Below are positions 27,172-34,521 of a DNA stretch of 64,000 bases, one piece after another (the first letter of the stretch is position 1; every line of letters starts with the position of its first letter). Source of the stretch: Anaeromyxobacter diazotrophicus (lineage in GTDB: Bacteria > Myxococcota > Myxococcia > Myxococcales > Anaeromyxobacteraceae); the NCBI RefSeq assembly GCF_013340205.1, contig NZ_BJTG01000001.1, positions 248,001 to 312,000 on the forward strand. The letters are read 5' to 3'. A program made the translations under genes and the position numbers. The notes beneath the pieces are model-generated. The model did no database searches, was not told the origin of the DNA, and was given only the letters and a program-made list of their open reading frames with translations.

Positions 27172-28356
27172 CTAGGCCGCCGCCCCTTCGTCCACGAGCA
27201 CGCGCCCCTGCCCGATGAGCTCCACCACCCGGGGCGCGCCGGCGTCCTCGTGGAGCGCGACGAGGCGCGGCGTGAGCGCGCCGGCGAAGCCGACCAGCGC
27301 CGCCGGCGGGATCCGCACCGGCGCCCCGGTCCGCACCTCGAGGCCGCGCAGCGGGCCGCGCGAGGCGACGAGGAGGTCGCCCGAGCCGCGCAGGTGCACG
27401 AGGTCCAGGTCGGGCACCGAGGTGCCGGCCACCCGCCCGTTCTCGAACCCGAGGCCCGCCTCGAAGGCGAAGAGCGTCTCCTCGCGGAGGTAGGCGGCGT
27501 CGTCGGCCAGCCGGAGCACGGTCAGGAGCGCCGCGCCGGGCCGGAGCAGGAGCGAGCCCTCCCCCGTGGCGCGCAGCATCTGGAGGGCGCCCTCCCCGAA
27601 CGGCCGGTCGGTGGCGCGGCCGCGGAAGCGCTTCAGCTCGGGCGCGAGGCGGGCCGCGCCGCGGACGGCGAGCAGCCCCTGCCCCCGGACCAGCACCTCG
27701 CGCGCGGTCGAGACGGCGAGCAGCCCGTCGCGGACCGCGAAGACGTCCGCGCCGGGCTCGGGGGCGCGCCGCGCGGCGGCGAGGTCGCGCAGCGCGGGCG
27801 GCGCCGCCGGGACGGGGCTCGGGGGCGGGAGCGCGTCGTCGGCCGCGTGCGCGGCGGCGGCCGGCTCGGGCGCGGCGGTGGCGAGCGCCAGGAGCTCGTC
27901 GCACTTCGCCACCATCTGCTCGCTGCCGGCCCGCTCGAACCAGGCCCGCGCCTGGCCGAAGTCGCCCTGCTCCAGCCAGGCGAGCCCGAGGTAGCCCATG
28001 GCCTTGCGGTGCTCGGGGTTCAGGTCGAGCGCGATCTCGAGCTGGCGCACGGCGTCGGCGTGCCGCTTGGCCTTGAGGCTCGCGAGCCCCAGGTTCACCC
28101 GGGCCGCGGCCTCCACCGGGCTCTCGTCCACGAGCCGCGCGTAGACCTCCACCGCCTCCGGGTAGCGGGCGAGCTTGTAGAGCGCCTGCCCGAGCAAGCC
28201 CAAGACCTGAGGATCCTTCGGGCGCAGCTCGCGGGCGCGGGAGAGCGACTCGCGCGCCGGCTCGAGCTCGCCGCGGGCCAGCTGCTCCGCGCCGCGGTTC
28301 ACGCGGAAGACGACCTCGTCGTCCACGCCCTCGACCTCGCCCGTGGCGCGCGCCAA
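27172..28356 (-). CDS. TPR protein with C-terminal AIM24-like domain
   Basis: 394 residues; the start is probably TTG one base after the upstream stop, since no better codon is near. Residues 15-160 contain about four tetratricopeptide repeats (for example LGLLGQALYKLARYPEAVEV). A Pro/Ala-rich linker (165-200) leads to a beta-rich C-terminal domain of repeated short strands (VLVRGQGLLAVRG, VHLRGSGDLLVAS), which resembles the AIM24 family. No signal peptide, so cytoplasmic. Tightly packed between a lytic transglycosylase and pgsA. Role unknown; scaffold for an envelope complex is a guess. Confidence 0.7.
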   Translation of the reverse strand: MARATGEVEGVDDEVVFRVNRGAEQLARGELEPARESLSRARELRPKDPQVLGLLGQALYKLARYPEAVEVYARLVDESPVEAAARVNLGLASLKAKRHADAVRQLEIALDLNPEHRKAMGYLGLAWLEQGDFGQARAWFERAGSEQMVAKCDELLALATAAPEPAAAAHAADDALPPPSPVPAAPPALRDLAAARRAPEPGADVFAVRDGLLAVSTAREVLVRGQGLLAVRGAARLAPELKRFRGRATDRPFGEGALQMLRATGEGSLLLRPGAALLTVLRLADDAAYLREETLFAFEAGLGFENGRVAGTSVPDLDLVHLRGSGDLLVASRGPLRGLEVRTGAPVRIPPAALVGFAGALTPRLVALHEDAGAPRVVELIGQGRVLVDEGAAA

Positions 28357-28357
28357 G

Positions 28358-28990
28358 CTAGCGGCCCCCCAGGTAGGCCTGGTACAGCGCCAGCACCTTC
28401 TTCACGTAGGCCTGCGTCTCCGGGATGGGCGGCACCGCGCCGCCGGAGCGGCGCACCGCCTCCGGGCCGGCGTTGTAGGCGGCCAGCACCTTCTCGAGGT
28501 CGTTGCCGAACCGATCCTGCAGGTGGCGCAGGTAGCGCGCCCCCCCGTCGATGTTCTGGCGCGGGTCGTACAGGTCGTCCACGTACATGTCGCGCGCGGT
28601 GGCGGGCATGAGCTGCATGAGGCCGGTGGCGCCCTTCTCCGAGACCGCGGTGGGGTTGAAGTTCGACTCGGCCGCCATGACCGCCTTGAGCAGCGGCGGC
28701 GCGAGCCCGTACTTCTCCGCGGCGGCCTGGATGTGCTCCTCCCAGGGCGAGGCGCGGCGGAGCGGCGCGGGCGCGGTGCGCGCGCGGACGGGGCGGCCCT
28801 GGATCGAGATGCGGTGCACGCCGCCCGGCGCGGCGGGCTTCTCGCGCAGGCGATGGTAGCGCGCGTCCTGCGGGACGTTGGTGACGTGGATGACCCCGTC
28901 GGCGTCGACGAACGAGTAGAACTCGTCCGCAGCCGCCGGGCGCGCGAGGAGTGCGGCGGCGAGCGCCAAGCCGGCGAGCAGACGGGCCAT
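28358..28990 (-). CDS. Lytic transglycosylase (SLT domain) with N-terminal DUF4124-like segment
   Basis: 210 residues, ATG start with a clear signal peptide (LLAGLALAAALLARPAAA). Residues 22-50 (FYSFVDADGVIHVTNVP) match the short DUF4124 segment common in periplasmic proteins. The SLT domain spans about 85-200 with catalytic Glu in AAESNFNPTAVS, then GLMQLMPATA and NAGPEAV, as in soluble transglycosylases that cut peptidoglycan to 1,6-anhydro products. It is the first gene of a minus-strand operon and divergent from nadB. Confidence 0.92.
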   Translation of the reverse strand: MARLLAGLALAAALLARPAAADEFYSFVDADGVIHVTNVPQDARYHRLREKPAAPGGVHRISIQGRPVRARTAPAPLRRASPWEEHIQAAAEKYGLAPPLLKAVMAAESNFNPTAVSEKGATGLMQLMPATARDMYVDDLYDPRQNIDGGARYLRHLQDRFGNDLEKVLAAYNAGPEAVRRSGGAVPPIPETQAYVKKVLALYQAYLGGR

Positions 28991-29071
28991 TCCAGAGGAG
29001 AACGGTAACAGGGACCCTCGCGTCCCCACAACTTCCTTCCCGGCCGCGGCGTCGGTGGTAGAGGTACCGAC

Positions 29072-30676
29072 ATGAGCCCTCTTCCACGGCGAGAGCACGT
29101 CGACTTCCTGGTCCTCGGAGGGGGCGTGGCCGGCCTCTCCTTCGCGCTCGAGGCCGCCTCGGCCGGCTCGGTGCTGGTCCTCGCCAAGCGCCAGCGCTCG
29201 GAGGGCTCCACCCAGTACGCGCAGGGCGGCATCGCCTCGGTGCTGGGCCCGGACGACGACTTCTCCCAGCACATCCAGGACACCCTGGTGGCCGGCGCCG
29301 GCCTCTGCCACCAGGACGCGGTCGAGGTGACGGTGCGCGAGGGCCCCGACCGCATCCGCTGGCTGCAGTCGCTCGGGATCGAGCTCGACCGGGAGGGGGA
29401 GCGCCTGCACCTCACCCGGGAGGGCGGGCACTCCCGGCGGCGCGTGGCGCACGCCAAGGACACCACCGGCCGGGAGGTCGAGCGCGCGCTCCTCGCCGCC
29501 TGCGACGCGCGCGGCATCCGCATCGTCGAGGACGCGGTGGCGGTGGACCTGCTCTCCTCCGGCCGCCTGGGGCTGGGCGGGCCGAACCGGGCGCTCGGGG
29601 CCTACGTGCTCGACCGCGACACGGGCGAGATCGCGACCCTCACCGCGGGGGTGACCGTGCTCGCCACCGGCGGCGCGGGCAAGGTGTACCTCTACACCTC
29701 GAACCCCGACGTCGCGACCGGCGACGGGGTGGCCATGGCGTTCCGCGCCGGCGCCGCGGTGGCCAACATGGAGTTCTTCCAGTTCCACCCCACTTGCCTC
29801 TTCCACCCGGCGGCGAAGAGCTTCCTCATCTCCGAGGCGCTGCGCGGCGAGGGCGGCATCCTCCGCAACCGGGCCGGCGAGGCGTTCATGTCGCGCTACG
29901 ACGCGCGCAAGGAGCTGGCGCCGCGCGACATCGTGGCCCGCTCCATCGACGCCGAGATCAAGCGCCGCGGCGACGACTGCGCCTACCTCGACATGACGCA
30001 CCTGCCGAAGGCGTTCCTCATCGAGCACTTCCCCAACATCTACGCGACCTGCAAGGAGTTCGGAATCGACATGGCGGTGCAGCCCCTGCCGGTGGTCCCG
30101 GCGGCGCACTACCAGTGCGGCGGGGTGGTGACCGACCTCGCCGGCGCCACCACCGTGCCGCAGCTCCTGGCCGTGGGCGAGGTCTCCTGCACCGGGCTGC
30201 ACGGCGCGAACCGGCTGGCGTCCAACTCGCTGCTCGAGGGGCTCGTCTTCGGCCGCCGCGCGGCGCTGCACGCCAAGGAGCTCATCGGCGGCCTGCGCGG
30301 GCCGGCGCCGGCGGTGCCGGACTGGAACCCGGGCCACGCGCTCGATCCGGACGAGGGCGTGGTGGTGACGCACAACTGGGACGAGGTGCGGCGCCTGATG
30401 TGGAACTACGTCGGGATCGTCCGCAGCATGAAGCGGCTCGACCGCGCCCGCACCCGGCTGCAGCTCCTGCGCACCGAGATCCGCGACTACTACTGGCAGT
30501 ACAAGCTGACGCCCGACCTGGTCGAGCTGCGGAACCTCGCCGACGTGGCCCTGCTCATCGTGGAGTGCGCCCGCCGCCGCAAGGAGTCGCGCGGCCTGCA
30601 CTACCTCATCGACTTCCCCAAGGCCGACGCGCAGCAGCTGCACGACACGGTGCTGACCCGGGGCGACCTGGACTGA
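29072..30676 (+). CDS. nadB: L-aspartate oxidase
   Basis: 534 residues. Flavoenzyme that oxidises L-aspartate to iminoaspartate, the first step of de novo NAD synthesis. The FAD-binding start LVLGGGVAGLSFALEAA, the GSTQYAQGGIASV segment, HAKDTTGREVERAL, EFFQFHPTC and the C-terminal RLASNSLLEGLVFG all fit the family. Length is normal. The ATG lies seven bases after a TAGAGG -10-like hexamer (29059-29064) with no ribosome site, suggesting a leaderless message. No nadA or nadC is adjacent. Confidence 0.96.
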   Translation: MSPLPRREHVDFLVLGGGVAGLSFALEAASAGSVLVLAKRQRSEGSTQYAQGGIASVLGPDDDFSQHIQDTLVAGAGLCHQDAVEVTVREGPDRIRWLQSLGIELDREGERLHLTREGGHSRRRVAHAKDTTGREVERALLAACDARGIRIVEDAVAVDLLSSGRLGLGGPNRALGAYVLDRDTGEIATLTAGVTVLATGGAGKVYLYTSNPDVATGDGVAMAFRAGAAVANMEFFQFHPTCLFHPAAKSFLISEALRGEGGILRNRAGEAFMSRYDARKELAPRDIVARSIDAEIKRRGDDCAYLDMTHLPKAFLIEHFPNIYATCKEFGIDMAVQPLPVVPAAHYQCGGVVTDLAGATTVPQLLAVGEVSCTGLHGANRLASNSLLEGLVFGRRAALHAKELIGGLRGPAPAVPDWNPGHALDPDEGVVVTHNWDEVRRLMWNYVGIVRSMKRLDRARTRLQLLRTEIRDYYWQYKLTPDLVELRNLADVALLIVECARRRKESRGLHYLIDFPKADAQQLHDTVLTRGDLD

Positions 30677-30688
30677 CGGCGGCCCGGC

Positions 30689-31300
30689 TCAGCGCGTGGC
30701 CTGCGGCGGCGCCCCGTAGTCGAGGTCGACCCGCCCGCGGGCGCCCGCCAGCCGGAGCGTGAAGGGCCGGCCCACCAGCGGCTCGGGCTGCTTGGGGAAG
30801 CGCACGCGGTAGACGGCGTCGAAGTCGCCGACGTTGGGGTAGAGCTCGCGGACGTTCGCGTCGATGCGCTGGAGCTCGATCTTCTCCGGGAGCACCTCGC
30901 CGCCGCCGGGGACGACCAGCGCCACGTGCCAGATGCTCCGCCGGGTGTCGAGGTCGTTGTCGGCCCGGTCGGTGGTGAAGAGCGAGACCAGGAACTCCTC
31001 GTACCGGGCGGCGTCGGCGCGCTCGCTCGCGAGCAGCGCCTCGCGCTCGGGGGCGGTGAGCGCGCGCCAGGTGGCGAGCCGGTCCACCCGCGCCTCCCGC
31101 ACCTCGGCGGGCTCGTAGACCGCGCTCACGAAGGCGTTCGTGGCGAGCCCGTCGTAGATCTTGCCGGAGCGCGTGAACCGGGCGCGCTCGGCCCCCCAGG
31201 CGCCCTCCCGGGCGGTCGGGTTGGGCTGGGGCTCGGTGAGCGGCAGCCGCACGCAGGCGAGCAGCGCCGCGGCGGCGAGGAGCGCGAGTGGCGGCCTCAT
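30689..31300 (-). CDS. Lipoprotein of unknown function (203 aa)
   Basis: ATG start overlapping the pyrE stop. A lipoprotein signal with LLAC box lies at residues 5-16, so the mature protein is membrane-anchored. The body (ERARFTRSGKIYDGLATNAFVSAVY... and VPGGGEVLPEKIELQRIDAN) has no motif I recognise; it looks like a soluble alpha/beta domain. It ends the bactofilin-pyrE operon. Confidence 0.7.
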   Translation of the reverse strand: MRPPLALLAAAALLACVRLPLTEPQPNPTAREGAWGAERARFTRSGKIYDGLATNAFVSAVYEPAEVREARVDRLATWRALTAPEREALLASERADAARYEEFLVSLFTTDRADNDLDTRRSIWHVALVVPGGGEVLPEKIELQRIDANVRELYPNVGDFDAVYRVRFPKQPEPLVGRPFTLRLAGARGRVDLDYGAPPQATR

Positions 31301-31857
31301 GCGAGGAAGTCCTCCCGCGCGAAGAGCGCGTCCAGCGCGACGCCCTGCGCCTCGATGGCCTCCCGCCCGCCCTCGCCGCGGTCGACGAGCGCGAAGCAGC
31401 CCACCACCACCAGCTGCTCGGCGCGGCAGCGCTCGATGGCCTTGAGCGCGCTCCCGCCGGTGGTCACCACGTCCTCCAGCACCGCCACCCGGCTCCCGTC
31501 GGGGATGGTCTTGCGCCCCTCGATCCACTGCCCGGTGCCGTGGCCCTTCGGCTCCTTGCGCACGATGAAGGCGTCGACCGGCTCGTGCTCGAGGAACGAG
31601 GTGAGCGCGATGGCCGAGGCGAGCGGGTCGGCCCCGAGGGTGAGGCCCCCCACCCCGCGCACCAGCGGGCGCAGCTTGCGGACGCGGTCGAAGAGGCAGC
31701 GGCCGATGAGCGCGTGCCCCTCGGCGGTGAGGGCGGTGCGCTTGCAGTCGATGTAGAAGTCGCTCTGCTTCCCCGAGGCGAGCGTCACCTGGCGCCGCTC
31801 GAAGGAGAGCTCGCGCAGGAGCTGGAGCAACCGCGCGCGATCCGCCGTCAGGCTCAT
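31297..31857 (-). CDS. pyrE: Orotate phosphoribosyltransferase
   Basis: 186 residues. Converts orotate and PRPP to orotidine 5'-phosphate in pyrimidine synthesis. Signature elements: TLASGKQSDFYIDCK at the N-terminus, IVRKEPKGHGTG flexible loop, and the PRPP motif VAVLEDVVTTGGSAL. The ATG overlaps the ParB-like gene stop (ATGA) and its stop overlaps the lipoprotein start, so translation is coupled on both sides. A biosynthetic gene inside a bactofilin/ParB-like operon is unusual company. Confidence 0.95.
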   Translation of the reverse strand: MSLTADRARLLQLLRELSFERRQVTLASGKQSDFYIDCKRTALTAEGHALIGRCLFDRVRKLRPLVRGVGGLTLGADPLASAIALTSFLEHEPVDAFIVRKEPKGHGTGQWIEGRKTIPDGSRVAVLEDVVTTGGSALKAIERCRAEQLVVVGCFALVDRGEGGREAIEAQGVALDALFAREDFLA

Positions 31858-32588
31858 TTCGTCTCCATGTAAGGGAGGGCGGCCGCCAGCCAGCGCGCCT
31901 GCTCCACGAGGAGCCGCTTCCCCTCCGCGGGGAGATCCTCCCAGGCTTCGAGCGCCGTGGCGAGATCCTGGTTGAGCGCCGCGAGCCGCGCCCCCAGGTC
32001 GGCCACCAGCTCCTCGGGGGTGACCTCGACGACGTCCGCCGCGTTCTCGGGGGCCCTGGCGGGGAGAGGACCGGGGAGAGGGGCCGGCGACGCGGCCAGG
32101 AAGGCGAGGAACCGCTCGCGCTCCTCCGGCGCCACCGGCGCCTTCGCCAGCGCGTCCTCCACGAGCTCCTCCGCCCAGGGGGCGACCCCGCTCGCCTGGA
32201 GCCGCTCGCGGAGCGCGTCGAGCTCGCCGGCGGCGAGCGGCTCGCGCAGGAGCGCGTCGGACAGCGCGAGCCCCCAGGCGTCGTCGTCGGAGAGCTCGCG
32301 GTGCAGGCGCGCCAGCACCCGCTCGCGCGCGAGCATGCGGACCGCGGCGAGGCGGCGGAACCCCGCCACCACCTGGAAGCGCGGCCCGTCCGTCGCCGCG
32401 CCGGGCCACGGCCGCAGCTCGACCGGGGCGAGCTGCCCCAGCCGGCCCACGCTCGTGGCGAGGTCCGAGACGTCGCCCTCCGGCCGGAGCCGGAAGGCGT
32501 CGTCGGGCGCGATGTCCTCCAGCGCGACGAACTCGACCGCGCCGGTGGCGTGGGCGGGCGCCGCGCGCTGCTCGAGCTCGAGCGGCAC
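31854..32588 (-). CDS. ParB/Srx-like N-terminal domain protein beside bactofilins
   Basis: 244 residues, GTG start. Residues 18-95 resemble the ParB N-terminal (ParB/sulfiredoxin) domain: VALEDIAPDD, DLATSVGRLGQLAPVELRP, and VVAGFRRLAAVRML in place of the usual GERRxRA nucleotide-binding box. There is no clear helix-turn-helix DNA-binding domain; the rest is helical and ends in ALPYMETK. A Pro-rich stretch (PAPLPGPLPAR) is encoded by a dispersed repeat. In Myxococcus xanthus a ParB/Srx protein, PadC, links ParA to bactofilins; the location here, right after two bactofilin genes, makes a similar adaptor role plausible but unproven. Confidence 0.7.
   Translation of the reverse strand: MPLELEQRAAPAHATGAVEFVALEDIAPDDAFRLRPEGDVSDLATSVGRLGQLAPVELRPWPGAATDGPRFQVVAGFRRLAAVRMLARERVLARLHRELSDDDAWGLALSDALLREPLAAGELDALRERLQASGVAPWAEELVEDALAKAPVAPEERERFLAFLAASPAPLPGPLPARAPENAADVVEVTPEELVADLGARLAALNQDLATALEAWEDLPAEGKRLLVEQARWLAAALPYMETK
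32061..32087. repeat. Dispersed GGGGAGAGG-type repeat inside the ParB-like gene
   Basis: This copy matches 25 of 26 bases of the intergenic copy at 43622-43648. It translates in frame as part of the Pro-rich segment of the ParB-like protein. Confidence 0.7.
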
Positions 32589-32603
32589 GGTGGCGGCCAG
32601 CCG

Positions 32604-33176
32604 CTACTTGCGGCGGACGATGACCTTCCGCTTCACGGCGCCCATCGCCACCGGCACCGGCGGCGCGGGGGGCTTCACGGCCGCGGCGGCGCGCTCGGCG
32701 AGCGAGGCGCCCTCGCCCTCCTCGCTCCGCTCCTGCCGCTCGACGCGCTCGGGGCGCGGGGCGATGGCGTGGCGCGGCGGGGGCGAGCGCAGCGCGGGGC
32801 GCGAGGCGGCGCGGGCGAGGCCCGGGCGCTCCGCGGCCTCCTCCACGTCCACCTCGCCCGTGTCGATGCGGCCGCGGAAGCCGGCGCCGTCGTGGATCAC
32901 GACGCGGGGCGCGGCGATGTCGCCGACCATCCGCCCCTCCTTCGTGATCTCGATGCTCTCGGTGGCGGTGAGGTTGCCCACGAGCGCGCCGGAGACGACG
33001 CAGCTCTTCACCTGCACCTCGGCCTTCACCACGCCGCTCGCCTCCACCAGGAGGTGGCGCGTCAGCGTGATGGTGCCCTCGACGCGGCCGCGGACCGTGA
33101 GGTCCTCGTCGCCGTTGAGGTTGCCGTTGATGACGATCGACTCACCGATGATGGTGCTGCCGTCGGAGATGGCCAC
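32604..33176 (-). CDS. Bactofilin with long Pro/Arg-rich tail
   Basis: 190 residues, GTG start three bases after the upstream bactofilin stop. Residues 5-110 are the bactofilin core, a right-handed beta-helix of short hydrophobic turns (GSTIIGESIVINGNL, VEGTITLTRHLLVEASG, MVGDIAAPRVVI). Bactofilins polymerise without nucleotides into filaments that position proteins in the cell. The C-terminal 80 residues are Pro/Arg/Ala-rich and end in KRKVIVRRK, likely a binding or membrane-contact tail absent from its neighbour. Confidence 0.92.
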   Translation of the reverse strand: MAISDGSTIIGESIVINGNLNGDEDLTVRGRVEGTITLTRHLLVEASGVVKAEVQVKSCVVSGALVGNLTATESIEITKEGRMVGDIAAPRVVIHDGAGFRGRIDTGEVDVEEAAERPGLARAASRPALRSPPPRHAIAPRPERVERQERSEEGEGASLAERAAAAVKPPAPPVPVAMGAVKRKVIVRRK

Positions 33177-33179
33177 GGG

Positions 33180-33542
33180 TCACTTCCCCTTCACGTCCAT
33201 GTCGACGCTGCCGCGGAACACGGCGCCGTCGGCGATGAGGATGCGGGGCGAGCGGATGTCGCCCACCACCTTGGAATCGGCCTTGAGCTCGACCTTCTCG
33301 CTCGCGACGATGTTGCCGGTCACCTGCCCGGCCACCTCGATGGCGGCGGACTCGATGTCGGCCTCGATCACGCCGGAGCCCTCGACCACCAGGTTCTCCT
33401 TGAGTGAGATGCGGCCCTTCACCGTCCCGAGGACGACGAGGTCCTCGCCGCCCGAGATCTCGCCGTCGATCACGATCGACGAGCCGATGAGCGTGTGCGC
33501 GCCTGCGCGGGAGGCGGGCGCCTTCTCGATACCTGTAGCCAT
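33180..33542 (-). CDS. Bactofilin, short form
   Basis: 120 residues. After a short N-terminal stretch (to about residue 15), the beta-helix core runs from HTLIGSSIVIDGEISG to GAVFRGSVDMD, with the characteristic turns VKGRISLKENLVVEGSG and VVGDIRSPRILIADG. Ends soon after the core (VKGK). First gene of the operon bactofilin-bactofilin-ParB-like-pyrE-lipoprotein; a sigma70-like promoter lies just upstream. GGAGG sits 11 bases before the ATG. Confidence 0.93.
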   Translation of the reverse strand: MATGIEKAPASRAGAHTLIGSSIVIDGEISGGEDLVVLGTVKGRISLKENLVVEGSGVIEADIESAAIEVAGQVTGNIVASEKVELKADSKVVGDIRSPRILIADGAVFRGSVDMDVKGK

Positions 33543-33593
33543 GCGGGAGAGATCCTCCGAGGGGCGCGAGGTGTCCCCGCGCCGCGGGACGCG

Positions 33594-33623
33594 AGAATAG
33601 AGGCGCCCCTGGCGAGGCGTCAA
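33594..33623 (-). promoter_or_regulatory. Sigma70-like promoter of the bactofilin operon
   Basis: On the minus strand TTGACG (33623-33618) and TATTCT (33599-33594) are 18 bases apart. The start ATG is at 33542, leaving a leader of about 45 bases. Confidence 0.65.
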
Positions 33624-33649
33624 CGTCCAACGCGCCGCGCGGCCCGGAT

Positions 33650-34516
33650 TCAGCCGGCCCGCTGCCGGAGCCAGGCGACGGCGTCGCCGATCGGGCGCCC
33701 GGCCTCCCGCTCGTTGAAGAGCTCGTGCCGGAACCCGGGGTAGCGCTGAAACGCCTTGTCCGCCGAGCCGGCCGCGTCGAAGAACGCGCGCGCCGCGCCC
33801 GCGTCCGCCACCCGGTCGGCCTCGCCCACCAGGACGAGCAGCGGGTGCGCGAAGGTGGGCGCGCGGGGCAGGACGGAGCGCTGCGCCCGCTGCGACTCGG
33901 CGAACCAGCGCGGGGTGGTCGCGCGCCCGTAGAGCGGGTCGGCCTCGGTCCAGCGCCGCATGTCCTCGTCGCTCGTCAGGTCCTCCATGCGCAGCCCGGT
34001 GGCGACCGGCAGCCACGGGACCAGGGCGCCGGCGAGCCGCGCCCCCATCACCTTGAGTCGCGGCGGGTCGAGCGCGAGCTTGAAGTAGGGCGAGGAGAGC
34101 ACCACCCCCGCGACCTCGCGCCGGCCCGCCAGCGCCCAGAGCGTCGCGACGAGCCCGCCCTGGCTGTGGCCGACCAGGAACACCTTCCGTCCGGCCGCCC
34201 CGGCCCGCACGTGCGCCATGAAGACGTCGAGGTCGCCCACGTAGTCCGAGAAGGCGTCCACGTGCCAGCGGCGGCCGTCGGACTGGCCGTGCCCGCGGAA
34301 GTCGAGCAGCGCCACCTCGAAGCCGGCCCGCGCCAGCGCCGCCGTGAGCCCCGGATAGCGGCCGGCGTGATCGCCGCCACCGGGCGCGACCGCCACCGTC
34401 GCGCGCGGCGAGGGCGGCGTGTAGCGCTGCCAGTAGAGGCGCAGGTTGTCGCGGGCGTGGAGGAAGCCCTCCTCGCGGCGCGCCTCGCTCGAAGAGGGGT
34501 ACGCGGGCACGGGCAT
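33650..34516 (-). CDS. Alpha/beta hydrolase, monoacylglycerol-lipase type
   Basis: 288 residues, ATG five bases after the TPR gene stop. Cytoplasmic serine hydrolase: oxyanion region APGGGDHAGRY, RGHGQS, nucleophile Ser in VGHSQGG (about residue 117), Asp in VLVGEADRV and His in GFRHELFNE complete the triad. A cap segment lies between. The GHSQG elbow and RGHGxS motif fit monoglyceride lipase/lysophospholipase (Hydrolase_4) members. Substrate not determinable. Confidence 0.9.
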   Translation of the reverse strand: MPVPAYPSSSEARREEGFLHARDNLRLYWQRYTPPSPRATVAVAPGGGDHAGRYPGLTAALARAGFEVALLDFRGHGQSDGRRWHVDAFSDYVGDLDVFMAHVRAGAAGRKVFLVGHSQGGLVATLWALAGRREVAGVVLSSPYFKLALDPPRLKVMGARLAGALVPWLPVATGLRMEDLTSDEDMRRWTEADPLYGRATTPRWFAESQRAQRSVLPRAPTFAHPLLVLVGEADRVADAGAARAFFDAAGSADKAFQRYPGFRHELFNEREAGRPIGDAVAWLRQRAG

Positions 34517-34521
34517 GTCGG

